The notes under the pieces were generated by a model that did not search any database, was not told the origin of the DNA, and saw only the letters and a program-made list of their open reading frames with translations. Both the position numbers and the translations under genes were made by a program. From contig JAKSZT010053769.1 of assembly GCA_026826555.1 (NCBI GenBank), positions 1,029,126 to 1,093,125 on the forward strand: 64,000 bases of DNA, in the 5' to 3' direction. The DNA comes from Tolypeutes matacus. Its lineage: Eukaryota > Chordata > Mammalia > Cingulata > Chlamyphoridae. Positions 48,997-60,900 of the stretch are shown here, in pieces (the first letter of the stretch is position 1; each line of letters begins with the position of its first letter).

Positions 48997-51900
48997 CTGA
49001 TGATAACATGAAAGAGAAAGAAACATCCTCACCATTCCCCAGATGGTGAAGGACAGGGAAAGAAAGAAGAAAAACATGGTTTAATATGCCACAAAGGAAG
49101 GAAATCATATGGGAAAAAAAGGAGTCATTTATTAACATATAAATAAAAGGAAAAAATGCTTACATTGTAGAATGAATTAAGGGAAATGCAAAAACAACAG
49201 CGTAAAGAAATACTCTTTTATGCTGACCTTGAGTAATAATTATGTTCACTTCAGATACGGCTAGAAAGCTCAGAGGTTTAACAAAAAAAGGCAAACACAC
49301 TTTGAAAAAAAGATCAATGAATGCATGCATCTTGCATTGAAATGCTTTCTCTGCTCTTATAGGTAGTATCTGTAACTAGTAAACATTTAAACCACCTTTA
49401 CGGTATAGTGTCTCCCTTTTAACATTACTTTTCTGAAACTGTAGAAAAACTAAATTTCCACACCTTAAAAGAAAAATGTGTTTTATTCTTACATTTCTGA
49501 AACTGTAAAAGAACTAAACTTACAAATCTTAAAAGAATAATGTGTTTTATTCTTAATAAGACTAGAATAGAGGGCTGGGTTTTTTGTTTGTTTGTTTTTT
49601 TATTCACTGTGCATTCTCATCTAAAAAAAAAAGAAGACACATAACCTTATTTAGATGAAAGATGGATCAAGAGGACAGCATTTTCCTGGGTACATTGCTT
49701 TATAAAAAATGAAGGCAAGATGCATTAGGCAGAAGTTAAGGATGTGTGTAAAGTGTCAAATTGAAGTAAGAGGTGTAAAAAAGTGAAAGGAATTTAAAAT
49801 ACACAATGCATAGGGAGGAAATGAGAAAGAAATGTGACAACTGCCTGAAATAAAGGAGAAGCAGCGTAATTTGTAGGGAGTGACATACTGCAAACTTAAA
49901 TTTTGAAGAGTAATGATTCTTTAAGAAATGATAAACAATAGAGTGAGACAAATATGCCCCAGCTAATAGACAATACTGAGCTTCTCAAAAACGGGGTGTG
50001 GGGTGTGTATATCGGGGAAGGGGGTGGACAAATATAGTTCTTGGTATTAATTTTGATAGTAAACTGTTTTGTGTATATGGAGTTTGGCAATTGCAGAAAG
50101 GTGCAAATTACTCAACACCTCTGTGTTCCTGTGTACCAAAAAGGCAACGTTATTTGAATTGTAGTGTGGGGGGACAAACACTATGTTCATGGTTTATAAA
50201 CTATCTGCATATGTTTGGAAAAAAGGGAACAACTACCCAAGAGCACTGGAGTTCTGGACTCAGATTTATATTGTTTTGTTTTGTGGGGTTTTTGTTTTTT
50301 GTTTTTTGTGTTTTTTTTTTGGCCCTGGATTTAATTAAGAGGAACTAATTAAAAAAATAATAATCTGAATATTGCTAGGTTCAAAAACAGTCAGAAAGTC
50401 TAAATGAATTTGGGCATGTTTCTTAACCTGCTCCACAGTTTTCTTTTCTTTATAATATGCCCTGGAAAAGACTGCTGTGAGATTTAGATGGAGGTCTCCA
50501 GCAGGGTGCACGGCAAACAGAGGAACCAGGCTTAAGTTAATTTACTTTAGTTCTTTACACAAAGGAAGTTAAGTTCTTAAAGGTGAAATGACCATAAAAG
50601 TAAAAATTAGGAAATAAGCTGAGATAATAAAGTGTAGTTTTATTTTTTTCTCCTTTGTTCAAAGCATTCTGAGAAAAAAAAGTAAAACAAATGACCTTCA
50701 GACTTCTGAGCATTTTATAACCTGCTTTGTTTAGTTTGGGGCTGCAGAGCAAGAGGCATTTGCTTTAGGCTACTGAACTGTTTTTGTCTGACCTGTAGCT
50801 ATTGGCTATAATTAGAAACCCTTTGATAAATGAAAAACTTCACAGGGTAGAACTCAAATCTGCAGCATACAATCAAGATTATAAAATTCTCTTAAAGACC
50901 CTGCCTTTACTCAGAGTTTCCTTCCGTTTTTCTTGTGAACAAATATTTTTAGGACTATTACTATATTTATTGGACTACATTAAATTCCACTGAGGTTAGA
51001 ACAATGGCTGGTAACCAACCAAGGGAAATGAAGTCTATATTCCATTATTAATACAATTACAACATCGAGAAGGTACATTAAATATACTCAAATTGCAATG
51101 ATGAGATAGGAAAAAAGAATCAGGAATTTTGAAGGGGAGACAAATCAGAATTAAATTAACGTGGTGGCTTTTGAGCTGTGCCTTGGCAGGCTGGTTATTT
51201 AAATTATTTTTTATAACTTAAAAAAAATTTTTGTAAGTAATACAGAGATACTGAAGGTAAATTAGACATTATGAACCAGGCAAAAAAAACTAATGGTCAT
51301 CCAGCAATAACCACTGTTAAAATACTGGTATATATTTTCTGGGCATTTCTAAATTTTTTAATAGACTTATACACACACACACTCTAGGTTCATTTTTTAT
51401 TTTCTTTTCTAATTTTAATTTAATTTTCTTTTCCAGACACCATATATGCACACATACAGTTTTAATTAATGCACAAATGTGATCATATACACATTATTCC
51501 CCATATGTTGAAATACATAATCCCACTTTACCCTTTTTTAAAAAGGTCTGACAAACGACCTATTCTTTCTTACATTACACAGTGACATCCCAAAAGGTCT
51601 GTGATGGAGAACACTTTACTTTTCTGCGTTAGCTGATGACTAATTGTAAATAGTTCTCCTTTGGCAGTTACAGACTAATTAGGAAAAAATCTGAGGAGCA
51701 ATATTTTTACCTCTATTTCAGCATTTATACCCTTATTTTAGAAGGTATTTATACCTTATAAAACAGTGTTTTGCCTTATTAACTTATTAAAAATATATAA
51801 GAGGAAAATGAGAATGTGGAAGTAGTATACTACTAATAAGAAGCAAAGTTTGAGCACATTGAAGACCCAGTATGACATCCTGGAGCTACTGTGTCAAATA

Positions 51901-54900
51901 ATGTGCCTAAAAGTTTGGGGTGTAATTAGAGATCTTATAATAATTTTAGCTCTCTGTGAATGGAACTTTTACTACATCTACAATTCAAACTTCACACTTT
52001 GTGCTTTCATACATGTTTTGAAATCATATTATGTATGAAAAGAGAGGCTTGCATGGAGTTTTAAATTTGTTTTCTAGGGAACGGGGAGGGGAGATTACAG
52101 AATTTTTAATAAGGGACTTAAGTGATCAAGAGCTTACTCTGGTTTCAATGTGTGAGATACATTAAGAGCTGCCATTTATTGAAGACTTTTACTGTGCCAG
52201 GAACAATGCAAATTGTCAAGTACATTATTTCATTTAACAGTCACAATACCTTTATGAGGTAAGAAATACCACCATTTAGTTCAGAAAGGTGATCGAGTGA
52301 GAAGCCAGCATTCAAACCTAAATCATGGCCACATTAGCTTTTCCCACTGTGCAGCACTGCCCAAGGAAACCACTGAACACCTGTCCTCACAGCCTAGGTG
52401 ACTAACCCCTGAATCAGGAAGACAGTGGTAAAAAGGAAAACAATGGGATGTAATTGAAAGGATTTGACTAAAATTGAGTGTAGGGATAGGAGAGAAAGGG
52501 AGAAATTAAAAATAATCCCAGGGTTGAGAGGGAGAAATATGAGGAGCAGGTAGCAGACAATTATACCTTTTGAAGAGGAGATTCAGGGAAATAGGAAGCA
52601 TACGAATATAATCTAGCTTTATCTTTTCAGAATCTTGGAAGTTCCTAACTTTCAGGCTAGCAAATTCCAAAGTACTGATTACTTAAGTTATGGGAAATTC
52701 AAGGTGCTGTTCTCCTCTGTTCTATCAAGCCTCAAATAGCAATTGGTCTGATTTCTGGTAGCATACCTATGATGACATAAAAATAATGTCACACTCTGTA
52801 ATACATAACTGTGTTCATGCCCCCCAGAATGAACAAAGAATGTATAATAAAATTGTAATTCTCACAATAGATATGTCATAAACTTGGTACTAACTAAGGC
52901 CAATTAGATTGGCATCTGTATCAAGGATGACAGATACAATAATAACAAATGTTCAAATATTTTATCTTTATTCCTTCATTTACTTATTACCTTGTTCAAG
53001 TATGTTATATTTTGTTCTAAGTGTAATTCATTTACTTTATCTGTATTCTGTTTTTAAAAGCTACTTTTAAATACGGGAAGCTCATTTGAAATAAAATAAA
53101 ATATATTCAATGTCATCCTACCAAGAAAACAAGATCAAAAACTTATTTTTAATGTTAACCTTCCAGGTAATAAAGCTAGATAAGATTTCAAAACATAATA
53201 AGAAAAATTATTTTTATGAAACAGAAAAAAAATGAAAGAAAAAGAGAGAAAGAAATAAAAAAAGAAAAAAAGAAAGAAAGAAAAAAAGGAAGAAAAGAAT
53301 CCAGTTAGTAGCTAACTTTCTTTTCATTGGAATCTGTAAACAAAAGCATTTCAAAATTAGATAATTGTGGAGGGTGTAGAATAAGAGCTTCTTCTGAGAT
53401 AAAGATGCAGTAATAGCACTGAAACAGCCCCCTTTTTTTTAAACCATATGCAGCAAAGTAAGACTTCCAGAAAGCCTCTTATTTTGTATATAATATTATT
53501 ACATATTGGTCTACAATGTTCATGCATTTATAAATAGACAGGCTTATAATACCAAAACTAAGAACCAAGCATTTGTTAAAATGAGTAAAAACCGTGCTTC
53601 TGCAATGCAATGATATGTGGCTTTTAAAGTACGACGTGCAGATTAATGTGCAACATTTCAATGAATTTTAATCTTGTGTTAGATGCTCACCTTTTGCATG
53701 ATTCCCTTTTCATAATAATAGCGGAGTGAACGGCTAAGTTTATCATAGTTCATAGCCGGCCTGTTTTTCTGAATGCCCCAACGCCTAGCCACCTGCCACG
53801 AAACAGAAATACATTGTAGGGTTAAGTATTAATTTCTTTACATACTTCATACAAATTAGATAATTAATTAATTACTTCCAAACCCTCCAAAACATATTCA
53901 AATTAAGACATAAGTAAAAGAAGCAAAAGCTGTCAGGATCTGAATTTATGTTCTGGTTTGCTTTTTTAAAACCAGGCAGCCAGCAATCACTCTGAAACGT
54001 CACAAAAGGATTCTTTGTCACTATTGTTTTGGATACAAAATTAAATGGAAATAAGGGAATGTGTTTACAATGGGAATGAACAGTCTGCAATTCACCAAAA
54101 TGAGGTAAGTTTTCCATTCTGCTTGAGAAAAACGGTTTTTTCCTTCTCAGTTTTTCAGATCAAAGCTATAGATCAAAGGCAGCTGTTGGTAGAGGTGTCT
54201 TATTGAGGCTTTGAGAAGTAAAATGATATCGTACTCAAGCACTCTGTTAAAGAATGAACAAGTGGTACCGTGTGTGTGTAAGCAGAGGAACTAGTATACA
54301 AATTAATCATCTAAACTGCAAATAATTTTTATAGCCTGAAGCAGCATCTGAATAAAATTGTAACGAATACTAAATGGGGGAAATAAGGCATTCATTTAGA
54401 GAACAGTAATTGGATGCTAAAAATAAGAAGGAAGTGGAAAAGGTCAGTATCAGTCCACAAACAAAAATCTCTAAAGCAGAATGTCTACTTTGTTGTTTAG
54501 TGAGACATGTCCGAGCATTTAATGATGTGGCTTTGGAGGAACAACTTCTCTGGCAAAGAGAGAGTTCTTCAATAGAGCTTTAAGAAAACTTCCCTTATGT
54601 CAAAGAGCCATGCCTAAAAAATATTACAATAAAAATACCTCTTTCCTCAATATATATTCCTACCTCACCATCATACCAGATAGCTGAAGCATCATAAGAA
54701 TTTGGAAGCCAGTTTTTGCTACTCCAGTTAAAGTCATGTTCTCATTAATTTCCACTCTTTAATAGTGTGAGCAGAAGCTGCAGCTGTCACGCAAACCTAG
54801 GCAACCCTAAGAGAGCATTAACTGATAGGGTTAGTGTGTTCATTCAGTTCCATGAAATTCCAACTTGTTGCCACATCACAAATACCAAAATAGAAGGCTT

Positions 54901-57900
54901 TCCAGATTGTTCTCTCTCCATTTTACTAGCAATAACCTTTCTCTAAGGTTTTTAAAATATTATTAATTTAAAAAAAAATACAATTCCTTGCTAGTTTCTC
55001 TCTCACTAATTTGTTTTCCCTGAATGAAGACATAGATTATTTAGTCACATGCATTAGTGTACTTATCTAAGACTAGTGAGATGTGATGAAACAGGGACAA
55101 GATTATATAGCCAACCAGATAGTCAAAGAGGCAGGTACAACATCTTAATTTTCAAAAGATAAACTTCACTTTAATTGTAAATGTTTTCAGCAATAGTGAA
55201 ATGGGAGAAATGAAAGTAATACTTTCTAAATAAAATGTCTCTTAAAAACCTAACAATGGACACCAGAGAATCTTTAACAGATATGACAGTTGAACTGCCT
55301 GCAAACCTGGAGAGAGTGTGAAAATAAATTATTAATATCTCCTTAAATTGAACAATTTCTGAATACCTACATGCTTCTTTTCTAGAAACTCACCAGGATT
55401 CACCTAGAAAATATAACACCTGCAAAAAACTTTATGACAATATTATGCAAGTTTCCGGAGTGGGGAGAGAAAAAAATTTTTTTTTTTTACCATAAACAGA
55501 GTTTTACTCTTACAGTACCAGTTAATCTCAGCACAATTGATATTAAGTAGGCATTTTCAAGAAATAAAGATTATTATTAGAGTTGTTTCAGTGTCGTATT
55601 CCTCATAAAGTTGAGGGGAAAAAGCCATACCAATATGCCTGCGAGATGCAGACAAAATTAAACCTTAAAATTAACAGGTTTTCCTAACACATATAATTCC
55701 CAGGCTATGTAGACCAATGACCAACTAAGAAAAGTCCATTCAGTCCTCACATATGTTCCACTAGTCACCATGATATCCAGCACCATTTAAAGCCAAGAAA
55801 CAATTCTCAAAACAGAGTGGGAGAGATGGCTCCAATACTTCTAGTGACTTCCTTATAATATTCCTTCAAGTGAAAAGTTAAGACCAGTAACAAGGAAATT
55901 AAAAAGATGATGACACTATGTCATTCATCCTTACTGTCAAAAGATTTAAACAAGAATGTGTACCAGGTCAAGTACTAAACAGTCAATTTTAAAAATCATG
56001 CTTAAACATGCAACAGTGAATCTGGAAAGCACCACTAGGGCCTATTTAACAGACTTCTTGGTAATATCCAGCTCAACAAACTTGAGTATCATCAAAAATA
56101 TTTTTTTTTTTTTTATATTTTAAAAGATGCTTAGATTACATAAATGATACACAAAAATTACAGGGATTCCCATGTTCCCCACCTCCCATCAAAAAACTTT
56201 TACACCGTATCGTATAGATGCTTTACTATATTGATAACTGTTCCCTGGGACAACTCCCTACTATCTATGATTAATTCCATAATAATATCTCATTATCTCA
56301 AATAGCCCCAAAAGAGAGAGATTAAAGATGATGTGTTTGCTAAAATTATCTAAACACGATGAGCAGACAGCACAGGGCTAGAGTCTCATTCAGCATCATT
56401 CTACTCTGCAAGATGAGATTTATGGAAATTCTTGAGTAATGCCAGCAGAAGGATGGATTCAGAGGCACTTTCCTTAGTCGTGCTTGTATAGAACACCCAA
56501 AGATTACCTGTATAGTAGAGGGAAGAGGGTGTAACTTTGGGCCACACTGGCTAACAATATTTCACAGATATTTTCCCAGGATGAAATTTAAACAAAACAG
56601 TACAGACATTGCCTAATGGAAGCACTTGTAACAGTGAACAATGCGATAGTCAGAAATGGGATGTTTCATTTTTGAACAAAGCCCTTAAAAGTCATTTAGT
56701 GCTTATTGCATAATCTTCATTCAGTTAGTTAGTATTTGTAAATGGTCTACTGACTGAATGACCCAGGCCTTTTTTACTTTAGGAGACTGCTATAGAAAAG
56801 TTGTCTAAATGACAGTTTGTTGTGCGGAACAGATATAACTGTATTTCTTCCCTGCCTTTAAAAATCACAGAAATTCAGGATTGGAAGAAACGTAAACAGT
56901 TATCTGGCCAAGTCTCCTATTCTACTTATTCAAACTTGATTATCATAAAAATGAACAGTTGCTATAAAAAGAAATTATCACTGGCAGGAGATTTTTACTC
57001 TTCTGAGAAGATCAAGAATTACTGACAAAATCCAGTAATTCCCCTATTTTAACAGATATATGGCAAAAATAAATTCTGTTTCTGCTCAGTTTATTTTAAT
57101 CACAGGTGGAGGGAAATAAATGCTTAACAGATATAAATTCTTGTACAGTGTACTCAGTTTTCCAATGAAACAACTCTTGCAGTGATTATTAACATCTTTC
57201 CTGAGGTGAAGAGCGCATATTCCCATCATGTTAAAGGGCTTTCAAATTACCTTTAGGTTAAGTGTTTCTAGTCTCATATTTTAGTGCTTCACATTTTTGT
57301 AATTTTTTCACTTACATCATTTAACTACATCTACATAAAAACTAATTTCCTTTGACAGCCAAACTAAGCTCCAGGCACACTACAAAATTTAAACACCCAA
57401 ACAGTTAGCCACACTAAATAAGGGTACTTACAAATTCAGATATTTAATCAGGTGGGGTGGGGATGGCAAAGCCAACCCTCTTGTGCTACTAGAGTATTGA
57501 TGCAACCTGGAAGAGACTTAACCTCCTTAAGCTAACCAGTTCCTCTTATTTCATATGTCTTTTAATACATATTTGAATCCAGTAACTTCTTAATCTTAAC
57601 AAGACCTTATCTTCTGGAAATCAATTCAATGCATATTATCTGATATATGGTTGAATATGTGGTTTAATAGGGTGACACATCTAAGATGTATGGCCCAGTA
57701 GTCTAGGTTGTAGATGCCCAGTCTATATGAAACTAATCACTTTGGATTCAAAAATAGCTAGATATCTGATTTTTTTTTTTTTAACCTTATTGAGGTATTT
57801 ATTCCTATAGCCATAGGCATGTTAGCTCAAAGTCTTCCATTGCTTTCTTAGCCAAAGTCAATTGAAGTCAATTTTAATAGTAGTGAAGAAAGCATCTTTA

Positions 57901-60900
57901 ATAAGACAAAAGTTTCGTGTAACTGTCACTTTCTCTGGAGGTCCAAAATGTTCTTTATGGATTATGATGCAATAACAATAGTAGCCTTAAGCCTAAAGCT
58001 AGACCGAGGGGGGTTAGGGGGTAGGGGTTGGAAGATGTAGGGGAATTGAAACAAGAAATTCTTCATGGAAATACTCCATGTGTTAGGGTGTGGGGATGGG
58101 AAGGCAGTTGTATTTAAACAGGTAATTGAATATGTGTTCCATTTATCTACATTATCTCTATCAAAAAGAATAGAGAAGCAGGGGTAGCTCAGTGGTTGAG
58201 CACCTGCTTCCCATGTAAGAGATCCTGGGTTCAATCCCAGGTACTTCCTAAAAAATAATAATAATATAAGAGAACAATAATTCTACCAGGTCCGCATCCT
58301 TTATGATATACTTAAGGACTGGACATTTTCTACTGTGGCCCTTGCATGTCTTTGTCCCCCATAGCTAATCCTCCTCCATCTCTCTTGCACATGAATTTTG
58401 GTCCCTAAATATTCCTCTCCAATTTTCTTGATAAAGTACAGATTTTCAAAATAATGGCTGCTAATTTGCAAGAACAATTCTTCTCCTTCCGAAACTAACT
58501 TTGGTAGACTCAGATCTCCCTGGAAGCCCCTGTCCTGCTTCCCCAAGTTAGATCTCCTTCGGAACCTTCTCAGGTGAGTCATTCTTGATTAAAGCCTTAT
58601 GCTAATGATGCCCTCGATTTTCATCCACATCAGTTCTATAGGTGGAATTCACCTCGAACAAACACTCAACATACATATTGATTTGTGTTTTTAAATGAAT
58701 ACATGCTTTTGTTGCCCACCTTCTAATTCAGAGAGTTTCCCTAAAGTTTATTTTTAAAAGATATATATATTTGGCATATTAATCAAATATATCTTTATCT
58801 TGTAACATATCTGATTTTCCTAATGAAACTCTGTTAAACCAACCTCTTCAGGCTCAATCAGTTTAAATTCCATGCCTCGACCAGTCCAGGCAATGAAATG
58901 GGAATTTGAAGGGTCATCCAGAAGAGCTACCAAAAACTGCCAAAGTTGAAGGGATCCCCGCCGCTGGTATGTGGGTCCTTCCCGATACATTCCTGGCTCT
59001 TGTTTGATGTCTCCTACATTAAAAATTTTTAAGGATTTCATTATTAGTGATATTATTCCATTTACTTAAAACATCACATTAAATCAATCGCTAACATGTA
59101 TAAACCACAACTACTTTACAGGTTTCTATGAAACATCATGTTAATGTAAAATAGGGATTTAAGGTATTTAAAAGCTTGACTGTAAACCCACAATCTGAAT
59201 AAACCAGACAACTAAATGTAACATATACTGGCCAATATAAATATACAACTGTTCAGAATAAATCCATGAATGTCATTTACAATTTTTTCCCATTGATTTC
59301 TTTAAAAATTATGGTATCTCATCACACTTTTCCACTGAACAACACTGAAGAAGGGTAGTCAATTTTAAGCTCTGGGTATTTTATTCATACAAATTAAATT
59401 ATGCAAACTACAATTTGTAAATACTTCATTGAGCTGCACTTAAACTTTTTAAAATAATTTTAATGCAAACATTTCAAGGCAAATTCAATAGCATCTTAAA
59501 GTCTGTGTCAAGTAATCTGTACTTTATGTAAAGTACAAAAATCTCCCGGGTAAGGTTCAGGGCATATTGTATTACATTCGTACCATCTTCCCTCCAAACA
59601 TTCATCCTGGCATAACCACTTTAACTCAAATGGCAACAAATAATAATCCTCTCTCATTTTTGTTTTGCTTTGGTTGTATTTCACTTACTGAATTCAGCTT
59701 ACTATTGTTTTCCTAAAAAGTCCAATTTTAAAATGTATACATCAGATTTTTCTGTAAAACTATAGTTTTTAAGCAAGAAAGCTGTCTCTGTTATATTTAA
59801 TTCAGTATTTATATAGACAGTAAAATCTATTAAAGAGATTATAGTAATAAAGGTTTTAGTGAATGACTGGTTATAATGATCAGTTACTTTGGTTTTACAA
59901 GAAAAAAAAGAAGAAAAGAAAAAAAAATTCAGTGTCATGACTTGTGATATTTTACTTCTATCTACAGCCAAATATCTCAAAACTACATGCAATTAGGACA
60001 GAGTGTTTAGACCCCTACAAACAATGTCACTGTTAATGCATGAATTTCTCTTCTCCACTGAAGAGACAATTCAGACAGAATATATTCAAGCCGACCTAAT
60101 CACACTAAGCATGAATTATGAAACAGATTAAATCAAAAGCTTCTAAAATTTTCTTTTGGCCAGTAGAGAGAAATACACCTCTTAAAATATCTATATACAG
60201 GAACAACACTTCCAAACTTAAACTAAAATATATAATTATTCAGCCAATAGCTGCTGAAAAACATCTTGTTGTTTTGGCCTAAGCTAGATAATATATGTGT
60301 CTCTTCATATTGATTTCAATGACAGTTTTATTTACCTCAGTTTTTCCTTCTGAAATTCAGTTTTTCTTCAAGGGGAGAGCTGAGCAATTATGGAGATAGA
60401 GTGAAACACTGTTAAATTTTATAGTGTCTAGATTGTTTCTGTTTATCAATGTTACTGGAGCATACTGGCCAGGTACAAAAAAAAATGATAATAATAACCC
60501 CTTTGTTTTCTTTTTTCTTGTTTTCCATTTCTTATAAAACGCAACACTAATACTATCTTCCAAAATTGTTTTCTTAGTATAAAATTCATGAGTATTTAAA
60601 AGTCAAAGGGAATAAACACTGAAGACAGTGTTTATTAGTGTGATTTAAATACTAGTGTGACTTTGGTCAGTTAGATTTCAATGCAATGCTATCCACAGTA
60701 TTGAGATATTTTTCTTACTTACATGCCCTTACTAATTTTCAAGATTCCCTTACATATAAAACTTGCTAAGAATGAAAGAAAATGATGAAGGTCATTTCAA
60801 GATAGAGACTTTGTGCTTTGCCTCAAGAGAAAAAGTTGTGATGCTCTGCTTTTGGTATTAAATAAATAGCCCAGTTCACACCTCTGAAACTCAAAGCGTT

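Larger units (their letters stand above)
48997..53690 (-). other. ETV1: ETV1 last intron
   Basis: About 4.7 kb between the recognition-helix exon and the terminal exon. It contains a two-copy 64-bp tandem duplication (49430-49557), an antisense MIR (52160-52385) and a purine tract (53217-53298). Otherwise it is unique AT-rich sequence. No nested gene or RNA gene is seen. Confidence 0.9.
53793..58843 (-). other. ETV1: ETV1 intron within the ETS domain
   Basis: About 5.05 kb splitting the ETS domain coding sequence. It holds an L1-like antisense fragment (56100-56310) and one SINE (58173-58270). Otherwise it is unique sequence with no further exon recognised. Confidence 0.9.

Noticed and set aside
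58173..58245. tRNA-like sequence with good A and B boxes
   Set aside because: It is the head of a SINE with an (AAT)n tail, and many diverged relatives occur in the window. Not a functional tRNA gene.
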